Notes under the pieces: generated by a model | Seen by the model: only the letters and a program-made list of their open reading frames with translations | What the model was told of the DNA's origin: nothing | The model's database searches: none | Position numbers and translations under genes: made by a program | Shown here: positions 15,377 to 25,782 of the stretch, piece after piece | Layout: each line of letters starts with the position of its first letter | Numbering within the stretch: the first letter of the stretch is position 1 | Origin: Hydrogenivirga caldilitoris | Lineage (GTDB): Bacteria; Aquificota; Aquificia; Aquificales; Aquificaceae | Direction of reading: 5' to 3' | NCBI RefSeq assembly: GCF_003664005.1 | Contig: NZ_RCCJ01000001.1 | Location: 310,001-374,000 of the forward strand | DNA: 64,000 nucleotides

Positions 15377-18304
15377 TTAAAACCATCTTCTGTAATCAAG
15401 TCTTAAGTTTGTTAGTGTTTCCTTTACGCCACCGGCGTTCTGATTAACATTAAATCCGATTGTAAAGTGATCTCTATCTATCAGGCTTCCGCCCAAACCA
15501 CCCTCAAGTCCGGCGAGGATTCCGTACCGGCTGTTTACTCCCAGATCTACGCCCAAGAAAGGTCTCCAAACCCTCGTGTAAGTTTCCTTGTTTATGTAAC
15601 CTATATAGACGCCAACACCGGCTGCCAGATAGTCTTCAGGGAGAACCTGATAAGAAGGGTCAGGTAATACGGAAACGGTATCTCCCAATTTTCCACTCGA
15701 GGAGTAGTTTGCTAACTGACCGTATCCCTGTATCCTAATGTCCGGATAGTTAAGCCTTAGCCAGCGTTCCAGATATAAGGTGAAGGAAGCCCCCTTACCG
15801 AGCTCCGTTCTATCAGAGGAGAGAAATTTACTCCCCTCCAGTTCCAGAGATAGACCCACCCTGTTCGTGATGTTATGGAAAGCGGACAACCGCAGGAAGT
15901 CCTTTACACCCCCAAGGTAAAGATATATGGTCTCGTATGTCTCAGTATTGATACCTGTAGTGAAGGTCACGGAAGTCCTCTTAAGCCAGTTAGTTTCGTA
16001 ACTACCAATCACAAAGGGATTAGCTTTCAATCTTTTGAACACACCTAATTGCAGGTCAAACCGGCTACGTTCAAACCTCTTTGTAAATTTTGCACTTACC
16101 TTAAAACCTTCGGGTGCGTATTTCACCACATCGCTGTCTTTACTGAGGGGAAACATCACATCTGCACCCAATTCTGCTCCCCACCCGAGCTGTAGGTCTC
16201 TGAGTATCAGGTGGAACGTCTCTCTTGTTTCCGAATAACCTTTTCTGCTGAGAAAGCCTGCAGAGACTCCCATGTTATTGCCATGTTCCATAGTTAGATC
16301 TCTGAGCTGTTTGTAGAGACGATAATCGTAGGGGCTGTGTTCAAGGCTCGCAAAGGCGGTGTTCAACGCTCCCTCATACGCAAACAACCTTCTGTACGCC
16401 TCAACCTTATCCCTTCTCGGCAGGATGTCCTTCTTCTCCGAAAGCAAATTTTTAATCCCATACCTTTCCTCGTAGTGAAGCATCCTGTTGAGCTTCATCC
16501 ACGCCTTTTCTTTATAGCCCCTGAATCTTACCAGCCGGCGTTCCTTATCGTACCTTCCTTTACTCAGAAGGTAGGAGAGGTAGACCTCTCTCCATACATC
16601 GGAGGGCAGGGTTCTCTGGGAAGCAAACAGAAGCCTCTCATAAGCGGGTGACTTCAGGAACTCGGAAGCCAGATACAGATAATCCCGCATGAAATCGGAA
16701 TCTTCAGCAACGACCGGGGATTTTTTTAATACTTCAGTCCTTTTGAGGAACTCTTTATGTCTGATCTTTCTTGCTTCGTCTTCCTTACCGACAGCAGTTA
16801 AAATCTCTGCAAGAACAAGCTTGTCGTCCATACCTGCCCTTCTATAGAGATCCATAGCTTTTTTACCGTATTGAAGTTTGATGTAAGCAAATATAAAGGG
16901 TTCCGGCAGTAGGGTTGAATACCGCTCAAATTTACGAATGGCGGTCTTCAGTTTCTCAGGGTTATCCATATCAAGAAGGGTGTACAGGTAGAAGGTGAGC
17001 AGGTCTGGAGAGAAGCCCTTTTCTAATCTGTCTTCCATAATTTCAAAAGCGGTATCTCTCCTGCCGGTTTTTAATAAGGCGCTCACGTAATAGATCAAAA
17101 GGTAATCCTTACTCAGCATTAGTTCTCTTTCACTATCCCCTTCAGCTAAGCTAAGTATGGTGTCCCACATCTCGCTCTTATAGGCTATGTTCAGGGCTGT
17201 CTCCAGCAGTGAAGGGATTTTAAACTTTTTCCATCCTTCAAGGCTCAGCCGGAGAGCCCTCTCCGGATCTCTGCGGGAAAGCACGAGGGAAGCTCTTTCG
17301 TAATCTTCCGCCCTCCCCTCACCTGTGCTTATAAGATTTAAGGAGGCTTTTAAAGCATCCTCATACTCCTCAAGCATCCATGCGAGGTCCGAGAAGGTTT
17401 CCCAAAATTCTCCCTCTTTAGGTTCCTTCTGCGCATGGGCTTTCAAAGTTTTATAGGCCTCCCAGTGTCTTTTTTCGGAGTAAAGGATATTTGCTTTTAG
17501 CAAAACGAGCGCTGTATCAACACCGTACCTGTTCTCAATTTCTTCGATAACTTCCAGAGCCTCTTTCTTTTGACCCGTATAAAAAAGTATCTCAGCAAGA
17601 AGATGCTTTGCCTCTTTATCCTCCTGTGCTCTTAAGAGCTTTATTATCTTTTCAACTTCACCGAGCCCTTTGTATACTTCAAGGGCTAACTTGTACGAAG
17701 GTTTCACCTCATCTATCAACTTTTCAGCTATATCGTATCTCTCCAGAGAAAGGGCTAAGGAAAAGGCTCTTTCCGCATACTTCTTATCTCCCGTCAGATT
17801 ATAAGCCTTTAGAGTTGGTTCTAGAGCCTCCTTACTCCTGTTATTCCATATAAGTAACGTGGCGTACCTATCCCACCAAAAGGGATCCTGGGGGAAGAGC
17901 TGTGTTCCTTTCTTTGCCAGTTTGATTGCCTCTTCCTGCTTTCCAGAGCCTATCAGGGCGGACAGGAGCAGCTTCATAAGATCGTTCATATCACCACCCT
18001 TTCCGTAAAGAACTATCCTCTCCGGTTTATAAAGGCATGTTCTCAAGAAGGAATCGCGGAACTCTTTGAAGCGACGGATCTCCTTTAGGAGAGTCCCTGC
18101 CCTCTCTTTAGTGTTGAAAAATCCGACCCTTATAGTGTACTTACCCTTTATCAGTTCTATCCTCGCATCGGGGTAGTTTTCCACGAGGGGGAAGACGCTC
18201 TTCAGGTCATTAAGGTGTTCAGAGCTGGCGAGCTGAAGGCAGTAATACACCTCTCCGAAAGATACGGTCACCAGTATAAGCACAAGTATCAGCAACCTAA
18301 CCAT
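15377..18304 (-). CDS. pelB: PelB-like outer-membrane export protein: signal peptide, SPOR-like and TPR repeats, C-terminal beta-barrel
   Basis: This 975-aa protein has a signal peptide (1-17), a SPOR-like segment about 20-85 (YYCLQLAS...YTIRVGFF), many TPR-like helical repeats about 110-650, and a C-terminal 16-strand-type barrel region about 690-975 ending RLDYRRWF with terminal Phe. In Pseudomonas PelB is one protein of about 1,190 aa with a membrane anchor, periplasmic TPRs and an outer-membrane porin that exports the Pel polysaccharide. Here the anchored TPR part is encoded by the preceding gene, overlapping by 8 bases. It is the last gene of the pel operon. Confidence 0.82.
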   Translation of the reverse strand: MVRLLILVLILVTVSFGEVYYCLQLASSEHLNDLKSVFPLVENYPDARIELIKGKYTIRVGFFNTKERAGTLLKEIRRFKEFRDSFLRTCLYKPERIVLYGKGGDMNDLMKLLLSALIGSGKQEEAIKLAKKGTQLFPQDPFWWDRYATLLIWNNRSKEALEPTLKAYNLTGDKKYAERAFSLALSLERYDIAEKLIDEVKPSYKLALEVYKGLGEVEKIIKLLRAQEDKEAKHLLAEILFYTGQKKEALEVIEEIENRYGVDTALVLLKANILYSEKRHWEAYKTLKAHAQKEPKEGEFWETFSDLAWMLEEYEDALKASLNLISTGEGRAEDYERASLVLSRRDPERALRLSLEGWKKFKIPSLLETALNIAYKSEMWDTILSLAEGDSERELMLSKDYLLIYYVSALLKTGRRDTAFEIMEDRLEKGFSPDLLTFYLYTLLDMDNPEKLKTAIRKFERYSTLLPEPFIFAYIKLQYGKKAMDLYRRAGMDDKLVLAEILTAVGKEDEARKIRHKEFLKRTEVLKKSPVVAEDSDFMRDYLYLASEFLKSPAYERLLFASQRTLPSDVWREVYLSYLLSKGRYDKERRLVRFRGYKEKAWMKLNRMLHYEERYGIKNLLSEKKDILPRRDKVEAYRRLFAYEGALNTAFASLEHSPYDYRLYKQLRDLTMEHGNNMGVSAGFLSRKGYSETRETFHLILRDLQLGWGAELGADVMFPLSKDSDVVKYAPEGFKVSAKFTKRFERSRFDLQLGVFKRLKANPFVIGSYETNWLKRTSVTFTTGINTETYETIYLYLGGVKDFLRLSAFHNITNRVGLSLELEGSKFLSSDRTELGKGASFTLYLERWLRLNYPDIRIQGYGQLANYSSSGKLGDTVSVLPDPSYQVLPEDYLAAGVGVYIGYINKETYTRVWRPFLGVDLGVNSRYGILAGLEGGLGGSLIDRDHFTIGFNVNQNAGGVKETLTNLRLDYRRWF

Positions 18305-19331
18305 TCAACAACCCCATCTTCTTGGCTACTTTTTCGGCTATGTTCCCCGCAAAAGCGGAATCTCCTGTGGCAAGCGCCGACTTGACCATAAAACTGGTGA
18401 ATTCAATGTCCTCAACGTAAGCGGTCGCATATTTCTTTATGATCCTCTTTGCCAGATTCACATTCTTTCTTCCGAGAGCATAGTTCACTGCCAGTTTTAT
18501 AAGGGCTTTTCTTTTCTCACCTCTCGCCTCTTCTATTAAAGAAAGCAGTAGAAAACCCACATCCCTCTTAACTTTTACAGATAACCACAGAATGTCGTTT
18601 ATGTACTTATCCCGCAGATCGGGATACTTCTGTAAAAGCTTTGTAAGAACACCCAGCGCCTCCCCGTAATTTTCTGTCTCTAATAGGGTTCTATACTTGA
18701 GCAGAGCCCCTTTCTTACTCTCCTCTCCAAGAATGTCTATAAAGGGAAGTGCTACTGAATACTCACCCATACTGACCGCGAGTTCTACCACTTTTTCTAC
18801 CCAATTACTATCTCCAGTTTTCTTTGCTATCTTCTGAGCCGCATAGAGGGAAACGCCTGGCAAGTTCATGGAAATACCTTCTCTGTAAACGAACTTAAGT
18901 ATCTCTATATCTTCACTTTTATTCGCCAAAGTATAGAGGGTTTTCCTTATATCACTCAGGACGGCTCTCCTTTCTTCATCTTCTTTAAGTGCAAAAAAGC
19001 TGGTCTTTTTTATTCTGTATATCAGCATAATGGCTTCTATCTCTTTATTTTTGTAGTTTGAAAGTGTTTCAGCTACCCGTATGGCTTTATAATATTCCCC
19101 TTTCATCAAGTAACTCTCCGCTAACACCCTGAGAAGATCCGGCTCCTTACTGAACTCTGTAACCCTTTCAAGGTACTTTATACGAAGATCTACGTTCGTT
19201 ATAGTATCGCTGGAAAGGATTTCTTTCATACGCCACCCCGGAAAGAGAGCCAGCATTACACCTATGAAAACAATCAAAAAAGCTATAAACTCCCTAAAAG
19301 GGAATATTTCAGTAATGACAGACCGCTTCAA
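18297..19331 (-). CDS. Membrane-anchored TPR protein, probable separate N-terminal half of PelB
   Basis: About 344 aa. One membrane helix near the N-terminus (FIAFLIVFIGVMLALFPGW) is followed by TPR-like helices throughout. I start at TTG 19331; a ribosome site AAGGAGG lies 14 bases upstream and the pelA overlap is then 23 bases. An ATG at 19388 would give an 80-base overlap and no ribosome site, and CTG 19337 is also possible. Position between pelA and the barrel gene, and the anchor-plus-TPR layout, match the N-terminus of Pseudomonas PelB, which contacts PelA. A distinct TPR accessory cannot be excluded. Confidence 0.65.
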   Translation of the reverse strand: MKRSVITEIFPFREFIAFLIVFIGVMLALFPGWRMKEILSSDTITNVDLRIKYLERVTEFSKEPDLLRVLAESYLMKGEYYKAIRVAETLSNYKNKEIEAIMLIYRIKKTSFFALKEDEERRAVLSDIRKTLYTLANKSEDIEILKFVYREGISMNLPGVSLYAAQKIAKKTGDSNWVEKVVELAVSMGEYSVALPFIDILGEESKKGALLKYRTLLETENYGEALGVLTKLLQKYPDLRDKYINDILWLSVKVKRDVGFLLLSLIEEARGEKRKALIKLAVNYALGRKNVNLAKRIIKKYATAYVEDIEFTSFMVKSALATGDSAFAGNIAEKVAKKMGLLNG

Positions 19332-22023
19332 TCTCAGCTCTGTAACCTCCTTTATAGGTTTGCAAGCCCGAGGGTAGCCTCTTCCCATTTATACTTACGT
19401 TGCAGGGACCCGTATCCAGTTTGACCTCTAACGGAACGTATGCCCTAATAGCGAGGTGTATCCTTCCGTTCTCTCTCTTTGCGGACTCAACCTGCCCGTT
19501 GGTTTCCTCAAGATTGAACCAGTTCACCTTCTCCTTTGTAAACTCCAGATAGTAATTTCCGGTGCCGTCAAGGTTTACGTATATATCGTTGCCCCTTTCA
19601 TAAAAGCCTATTACGCCTTTACTCTTCCTGAGATCCGGATAGCCCATACTCCTGTCAACCCTGAGCGTCCTCAAATGACCGGAGTTTTTTATCCTGAATC
19701 CATTCCCCTCCTTAAGTAAAGCGGTCTCTCTGAAGTCTAAGACCTGAGCGGCAAATTCCGAAAGGAACATCGGATTCGTCCTTTCCGAAAGAGCATACTC
19801 GTAAACTCTCTTGAGAGCATTCAGGGAAGCTTGTTTTTGAGCGGAGTAGAAGTGGTAATAAATGGATATGGGCTTAAGCCTGTAAGGTTTATCCGTGAGT
19901 TTAAAGGTCTGTATAACGTTCATGTAGCCCCAGAAAGGTCCCGTCCAGAGGTTCGTGTACACGTTCTCGTTCTGAATAGGAGCGTAAACCTGAAAGTAAG
20001 GTCCGAAGTTAACTCCCATAGGAGATATGTTTCTAAGGAAAGGCTCGGCTTCGGTTACTGTTGTATCTCCCCCGTTTACGTTGAAAATACCGAGTTTGTA
20101 AGTAAGCTCCACTTCCTCCCCATCAGGGTCACAAGACCCGGTCCACTGGAACACTTTTACCTTCTTTCCTGTTTCCTCTAAAAGCTGATTTATAAACTCA
20201 ACCGAACCTTTTATCTCCCTGACAGGATCAAAACTGTAACCCTTTACAGGCAGGTTATAACCGTATTGGAGCTTCTTTTCCGAATACCTGTCCGTTTGCC
20301 ACGTGAAGGGATGGGAGAAGGAGTGAGAGGCGGGCTCCACATTGGGTAGGGAGAATATACTTTTAGCTATAGCCCGGAGCTTTTCCGATCTGTCGGGATA
20401 CAATCCGTAAGGAGCCACATCCGCCTCTATTAGGGAAACGGTGTGAGGAATTCCGTAAGCCTTTATCACTTCATCCCTTATTACCTCACCTAAATTTCTG
20501 TTGGGCGAGAACTCCGCGTTGCCAAAGAAGGCATCTCCGTCTATGTGGGCTGTAAGTATCCTCCTGCCGTTCTCCGTCGTAACATCCAGTGCCGGGAAAG
20601 GATCCTTTAAAAACACCATCCTGAAAATCTCAAAGGGGTTATAAACCCAGAGCTCTTCATCGTTGAGTAAGGAGCCGTCCACTGCATAACCTCCCCAGTT
20701 GGTAAGGGCAAAGGGGACGTGCTCCTGTCCTAAAGAGTTCTGAGCCACCACAAGAGCTTTCCCCGCAATAGGTTTAATCAACCTGTCCGTATACCTGAGT
20801 ATCAGCGGTACTTCAAATCCTGCACCTTCGTAGAAACTTTTTACCCTGAAACCGGAAGGATCTACGTCCCTGTTTCTCTCAACCTTTAAACCGAAACTCT
20901 TAAAAACCTCATCATTAGAAAAGGGAAAGTCCTCTATGAAGAATAACCTGAGACCTTCCTCCTTCGCCTTTAAAAGCCACCTGTCAAGATTAACACTTCT
21001 GTGGCTTATACCCATAGATACGACTCCTAAATAGCCCGCTTCGGGATAAACCTCCGGAAGCTCTTCGTTCACATCGTAAATTTCAGGGATAAAGCCGAGA
21101 TACTCCAAGGGCATTTGAATTAACCTATTAACGTCGGCAACCTGTCTTACTTTAAAAACACTTGAGTCGTAAAGAAGTATCACCCTCCGTGGAATCAAAT
21201 CACACTCCGAGTGACCTATACGGGATAGCTCTCTATCAGCAACGTACGGGATAAAGCCGAGAGCCTTTATCTTAGAAACCAGCTCCTTAGCGAGTTTTCT
21301 ATCCTTAGGGTCAGCGTAGTCTATAACAACAACAGGTAGCCCGTAACTCTTTGCCCTGCTTAGATATTTAAGCAGATAACCCCTTTCCTCCTCGGTTACC
21401 TCCCCGTATTCCCTTTCCTTACCCAAACCCCGGAAGAGACTCTCCGCCACAACGCCATTTATAAGGTTGTGTACCCTTTCAAGTATCTCTTCACCTCTGT
21501 TCAGTATTATCAACTTGTCCGGATACCTTGCCCTCAGATTCTTTATAAGTTCTACTTCCGCTCTCTCAAATTCCACATACTCTTCGGGCTTTACCGCGAG
21601 TTTATATGAGTCAAGAGTATCCAAGAAAAAGCCGTCAAACCCGCTATCCGCTATGCGCTTAGCAACAACGTCAAGAATATAGTTCACATAACCTTCTTTA
21701 CGTAAATCGGCGATGTAGGAATCCCACACGGGATTTTTTCCTATTGCGTACTTCTTAATATCCTCGTAGTAATTCCTGAACTTTTCAATCTCACCAACGC
21801 TTATGTAACCTATCAACTTGGAATTTCTCCTTAAATAAAAGCTCTTGTTTTTTATAACTTCCATAATTGGCGAATCGGCATCCAAGATTATCCAGTCGTA
21901 TGTATGTAGGATCTCCTCCGGAAAAATCTTGTGGTGATATAAGAACAGAACACATTTAGGAGAGTTAGCAAAGCTCAGTGTAAAACTAATCAGCAAGCAT
22001 AAAAGTCCTGTAATGTACCTCAC
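19309..22023 (-). CDS. pelA: PelA: periplasmic Pel polysaccharide glycoside hydrolase and deacetylase
   Basis: This 904-aa protein has a signal peptide (1-19). Residues about 22-270 are a GH114-like alpha-galactosaminidase domain, with acid residues Asp135 (FFLDTLDSY) and Glu194 (VVAESLF). A middle region leads to a deacetylase domain from about 488 (LTAHIDGDAFF) with the HxxxH pair His567/His571 (SHSFSHPF), matching the metal-site pattern of PelA. PelA partially deacetylates and can cut Pel, a GalNAc-rich cationic polymer, in the periplasm. The start is GTG 22023, seven bases after AGGAGG. It overlaps pelG. Confidence 0.9.
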   Translation of the reverse strand: MRYITGLLCLLISFTLSFANSPKCVLFLYHHKIFPEEILHTYDWIILDADSPIMEVIKNKSFYLRRNSKLIGYISVGEIEKFRNYYEDIKKYAIGKNPVWDSYIADLRKEGYVNYILDVVAKRIADSGFDGFFLDTLDSYKLAVKPEEYVEFERAEVELIKNLRARYPDKLIILNRGEEILERVHNLINGVVAESLFRGLGKEREYGEVTEEERGYLLKYLSRAKSYGLPVVVIDYADPKDRKLAKELVSKIKALGFIPYVADRELSRIGHSECDLIPRRVILLYDSSVFKVRQVADVNRLIQMPLEYLGFIPEIYDVNEELPEVYPEAGYLGVVSMGISHRSVNLDRWLLKAKEEGLRLFFIEDFPFSNDEVFKSFGLKVERNRDVDPSGFRVKSFYEGAGFEVPLILRYTDRLIKPIAGKALVVAQNSLGQEHVPFALTNWGGYAVDGSLLNDEELWVYNPFEIFRMVFLKDPFPALDVTTENGRRILTAHIDGDAFFGNAEFSPNRNLGEVIRDEVIKAYGIPHTVSLIEADVAPYGLYPDRSEKLRAIAKSIFSLPNVEPASHSFSHPFTWQTDRYSEKKLQYGYNLPVKGYSFDPVREIKGSVEFINQLLEETGKKVKVFQWTGSCDPDGEEVELTYKLGIFNVNGGDTTVTEAEPFLRNISPMGVNFGPYFQVYAPIQNENVYTNLWTGPFWGYMNVIQTFKLTDKPYRLKPISIYYHFYSAQKQASLNALKRVYEYALSERTNPMFLSEFAAQVLDFRETALLKEGNGFRIKNSGHLRTLRVDRSMGYPDLRKSKGVIGFYERGNDIYVNLDGTGNYYLEFTKEKVNWFNLEETNGQVESAKRENGRIHLAIRAYVPLEVKLDTGPCNVSINGKRLPSGLQTYKGGYRAEIEAVCHY

Positions 22024-23359
22024 TTAAGAACCTCCTCACGAGAATCATACCGATTACCGACGAGATCAAAAGGGATAGAGCGTATCCGTAGCCGTAAAAG
22101 TAAGGACCGAGAATCTGGCTCAGCACACTGAGTAGAAGGTTACCAGAGGCAAATACACCGCTTATTATGAGGATATCCTTTCTCCTATCAAAGTAGGATA
22201 GCAAGGCGAATAGAACCATAAAGGAAAGCTGGAGCAAAGCACCTATAAGAAGGATATTGAACATCGGTATGTAGACCAGAGACAGCTTGAAAAGTTTAAA
22301 GACCGCTTCCTCTAAGAGCAGAATTAGAATAACGGCTATGCCTTGTGCCCTGAGAGTCTCATAAAAAGTCGCCTTTGCTCCCTCAATCATCTTATTACCG
22401 AGCCTGTAAAGATCTTCAAGTCTGCCCCACTCTCTTACAGCCCGGTAATAGTTGTCATACTCGGCGAAGAATTCAGCCTCGATCTTTAGGAAGAATATAG
22501 CAAGTCCGGGTACGAGGGATACGTAAGCAAATATGACAGGAATATCGTAAACCACAGATGATCTTATGTTTGCAAACACAGGGTCTCCTGTGTAGGGACT
22601 GAACCAGAAAACTAACTTGTCAGCCCATATACCAAAGTTATAAAAAAAGCCGGAGAGCAGAAGGGAATAATGAGACCTCCCTTTTTTCAAAAAGTCCAAT
22701 TCAAACAACCTGTCGGAGGTGTAATCCCTCACCACCCTGTAGGTAAGCAGAAACAGCAACAGACACTGACCCAGATAAAAAGATACAAAGGTAGCGAAGA
22801 GACTTATTCTTGCGGTAAATATCAACGCCAAACCTGTGAGCAGATAGGATACTGCGAAGGAAATCAGAATATGCTTATAGCTCTTAAGCCCTGTAAGGAG
22901 GGCGTTTGTTATCCACAATCCTCCAAGGACCGATACGGTAAAGCTGAAAACGAGATGATAGTAGTAAGGTTCTCCTTTGAACAAGTAAAGGGAAGCCAGC
23001 ATTGCCATAACCAGTGAGATAAACATGCCCAGGGAGAGAGCACCAAAATAGTTAGGTAGAACTCTATCTACCTCCTTTTCAAACAACCTGTCCGCTACAT
23101 ACCGGGTGAACATCAATTGAATCGGTCCGGAAATTATAAGGCTCAGAGCGACAGTATAAGTTATATAAACCTGATAGATTATCGGTATACTTGGGTCCCG
23201 GGCAACCGTACTTGCGATTAAGGAAAATATAAATATGGATGCAACTGCAATTACCCAGTTCCCGGCACTCAGAACCGCAGAGTATCCGGTCGCAGCCAGA
23301 AGATTTAAGAGACTTTCCCTCTGTAAAATTTTTTTAAGCTCAATGGAAATCCCTGCCAC
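21986..23359 (-). CDS. pelG: PelG: polytopic inner-membrane protein of Pel export
   Basis: This 457-aa protein has about 12 membrane helices. The opening GISIELKKILQRESLLNLLAA is typical of PelG, a MATE/Wzx-like protein that forms the inner-membrane synthase complex with PelD, PelE and PelF. It starts at GTG 23359, overlapping the pelF stop, and its 3' end overlaps pelA. The placement between pelF and pelA and the normal length make the assignment firm. Confidence 0.9.
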   Translation of the reverse strand: MAGISIELKKILQRESLLNLLAATGYSAVLSAGNWVIAVASIFIFSLIASTVARDPSIPIIYQVYITYTVALSLIISGPIQLMFTRYVADRLFEKEVDRVLPNYFGALSLGMFISLVMAMLASLYLFKGEPYYYHLVFSFTVSVLGGLWITNALLTGLKSYKHILISFAVSYLLTGLALIFTARISLFATFVSFYLGQCLLLFLLTYRVVRDYTSDRLFELDFLKKGRSHYSLLLSGFFYNFGIWADKLVFWFSPYTGDPVFANIRSSVVYDIPVIFAYVSLVPGLAIFFLKIEAEFFAEYDNYYRAVREWGRLEDLYRLGNKMIEGAKATFYETLRAQGIAVILILLLEEAVFKLFKLSLVYIPMFNILLIGALLQLSFMVLFALLSYFDRRKDILIISGVFASGNLLLSVLSQILGPYFYGYGYALSLLISSVIGMILVRRFLSEVHYRTFMLAD

Positions 23360-24842
23360 TTCCTACCCCCAAAAAACTTTCATACACGTTCTGGTAGTTT
23401 TTTAAAAAGGTTTCCATAGAGTAGAAGTTTTCAACTCTTCTCACCGCAGCTTCCTGACATCTGAACCACAATTCCTTATCTGTGAGCAATCGCTCATAGG
23501 CTTCCGCAAGTTTGCTCACATTACCAACGGAAACGACCTCACCTGCTTTACCTATTCTCTTATCCTCTTCGTTGAGTCCCCCGTATATAAGCTGTCTACA
23601 CGAACCGACGTCTGTGGTAACACACGGAACACCCGCCGCAAAGGATTCAAGAACCACTATGGGCATACCTTCACTAACGGAGGTCAGGGTGGTCAAACCT
23701 ATCGTGGGGAAGACCTCTTCAAGCTTTCTGAAACCGAGGAACTTAACCTTACCTTCAAGCCCAAGGGCTTTTACCAGCATACGACACTCTTGGGCATATG
23801 AAGGATCTTCGTCTTCCGGTCCCACTATCCATCCCTCCGCTTGAGGAAGCTTATCGGTTAGGAGTTTCATAGCCTTTATAAAGGTTTTCACATCTTTGAT
23901 TGGTGTAACCCTTCCTATCAGAGCTACTCTTTGAGGAACATCTTCGTCAGGTTTCCTGCGCAAAGGTCTGTACTTTGCTATGTCAACTCCGTTCGGTATA
24001 ACCTCCGTCTTTTCAGGAGGGCATCCCAGTTCTGTCTGAATGTTGCGGGCTCTTTCAAAAAGAGAGTAAACACGGTCGGCAGATCTGTAAGATATGTAGC
24101 CCAGGTTGATAAAGAAGTCTATCCATATCTTTCGAACGATATCTATATCGTATTTGTCCATCAGGAAGTCTCGGGCAGATCTAATTTGTGCGGAACTTAA
24201 TATGTCTATCTTCCTCTCCCGTGTATATATGCCGTGTTCGGTAACGATATAGGGTATTCCCTTGCTTATCCTCAAGAGAGCTCCGAGGAAACCGGCGTAT
24301 CCCGTTGAAGGGCTGTGGACAACTCCTATATCTTTATCCCTTAACTTATCAAGGGCATTAACGACCACCCAGAGAGGGGTCAAAATGTTCCTTACCGTCC
24401 AGAAAAAGTCTATGAAGGGAATATCTGGATCTAAGTTCTCGTAGAGCTCCTCAAGCATATACCATGTTTCCTTCCCGTAAAGAAAGTCGGAAAAAGAAAC
24501 CTCCTCCCTGTAAAAGTCGGGATCAGCCAGTTTGGGAGACGGGCTCTTAGAAAAGAGTGTAATCAGTTCCCTTACCTGAGGTTTACCTCTCCTCTCTTCG
24601 GGAGGGGGGAGACTCAGCTTTGAAAATAGGAAGAAGCTTTTTAGAAATACGAGGTTATCCGGCAGGTCGTATTTTATACCCTCGTAATCCTCCTCTCTGG
24701 AACCCAAAAACAGAACACCGAACTTTATGTCCTGCATTCCGGTTATCAGCTGGTGTATCCAGGTTGACACTCCTCCTCTTATATAGGGATAGGTACCCTC
24801 CGCTATGAATAGAACGTCTATCCTCTCACCCTTGTCTATCAT
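23340..24842 (-). CDS. pelF: PelF: cytoplasmic GT4 glycosyltransferase of Pel synthesis
   Basis: This 500-aa GT-B fold enzyme starts with DVLFIAEGTYPYIRGGVSTW, a PelF hallmark with the nucleotide-sugar-binding Gly-rich loop. It has the retaining GT4 EX7E pattern in SEGMPIVVLESFAAGVPC. PelF polymerises UDP-linked HexNAc and is recruited by PelD-E-G. Length and opening match the family. It lies four bases after pelE and overlaps pelG by 20 bases. Confidence 0.92.
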   Translation of the reverse strand: MIDKGERIDVLFIAEGTYPYIRGGVSTWIHQLITGMQDIKFGVLFLGSREEDYEGIKYDLPDNLVFLKSFFLFSKLSLPPPEERRGKPQVRELITLFSKSPSPKLADPDFYREEVSFSDFLYGKETWYMLEELYENLDPDIPFIDFFWTVRNILTPLWVVVNALDKLRDKDIGVVHSPSTGYAGFLGALLRISKGIPYIVTEHGIYTRERKIDILSSAQIRSARDFLMDKYDIDIVRKIWIDFFINLGYISYRSADRVYSLFERARNIQTELGCPPEKTEVIPNGVDIAKYRPLRRKPDEDVPQRVALIGRVTPIKDVKTFIKAMKLLTDKLPQAEGWIVGPEDEDPSYAQECRMLVKALGLEGKVKFLGFRKLEEVFPTIGLTTLTSVSEGMPIVVLESFAAGVPCVTTDVGSCRQLIYGGLNEEDKRIGKAGEVVSVGNVSKLAEAYERLLTDKELWFRCQEAAVRRVENFYSMETFLKNYQNVYESFLGVGSGRDFH

Positions 24843-24846
24843 AGCT

Positions 24847-25782
24847 TCACATCCAAACCCTTATAATAGAAGCGGCTTTGGGTTCCGAGGGCATTATTCC
24901 CCTGAACTTGTTAACCACCTCAAACATCCTCTTAAAATCACCCCGCTTGTAAAGGACCTCAAGCAGGTAAGGTATCAACCTTTCCTTAGGGAAACCTAAT
25001 CTTTCGGCTCTTTCTAAATGTTCCGCTGCATTATCATAATCTCCTTTATGCAGGTATATTCTTACAAGCAGGAACTCCATTCGGGGATCTTCCTTAAGCT
25101 CCAGAGCCTGAAGGGCATACTTCTCGGCTTCCGCGAGGTAAAACTCCTGCAACTCCCTATCGGCGATATTCAAGTAAACGATCTCCCAGTAAAGCTCAGC
25201 TAAGGAAAACAATACGGCGAACCGCTCCCTTTTCCCCTTTACCTTTTCCAAATCTTTCTTAAATAGGTTTATCCTCTCCACTATCTCCGATTCTATACGG
25301 GACAGGGTGGCAAAGGCTGTGAGCCTCACCTCATCCTCTTCATCCGCCACGGATTCCTTGAGATAACTTATGGCAACAGGGTTATATGTCTTGCTCATAT
25401 ACAGAACCATAACGGGATTCCTTATCTGTCCCAAAGACTCGCCCAGCTTTCTGCCTCTAAACTCAACCTCGGGGAGTAACTCCGGGCTCACATTATCGTA
25501 TATCACAGGGCTAACTCTCCTCTTAAGCATCAGGGTTATATAAAGCATTAGTCCTAAAACGTATCCTGCCGGTCCCGACAGAAATATCAGGAAGCTAAAC
25601 GTCCTGATTGACCCTTTTCTAAACTCTTGCTTAATCAGCAACCTTAAGGCAATTGCTATTAACCATGAAGCCAGCCCGTGAAAAACAAGATAAAGTAATA
25701 CACTCTGTATATTATGGAATTTTAAGACCAAAAGAAGCCCGGTTATTTCCGTAACTGTAGCTATCGGTATATTTTTAAACAT
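24847..25782 (-). CDS. pelE: PelE: membrane and TPR scaffold of the Pel synthase complex
   Basis: This 311-aa protein has two to three N-terminal membrane helices in the first ~90 residues. A soluble part rich in TPR-like helix pairs follows (for example YALQALELKEDPRMEFLLVRIYLHKGDYDNAAEHL, about 215-250). Pseudomonas PelE has two membrane helices plus TPRs and bridges PelD to PelF. The sequence itself is poorly conserved, so the name rests on topology and its position between pelD and pelF. It overlaps pelD by 8 bases. Confidence 0.8.
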   Translation of the reverse strand: MFKNIPIATVTEITGLLLVLKFHNIQSVLLYLVFHGLASWLIAIALRLLIKQEFRKGSIRTFSFLIFLSGPAGYVLGLMLYITLMLKRRVSPVIYDNVSPELLPEVEFRGRKLGESLGQIRNPVMVLYMSKTYNPVAISYLKESVADEEDEVRLTAFATLSRIESEIVERINLFKKDLEKVKGKRERFAVLFSLAELYWEIVYLNIADRELQEFYLAEAEKYALQALELKEDPRMEFLLVRIYLHKGDYDNAAEHLERAERLGFPKERLIPYLLEVLYKRGDFKRMFEVVNKFRGIMPSEPKAASIIRVWM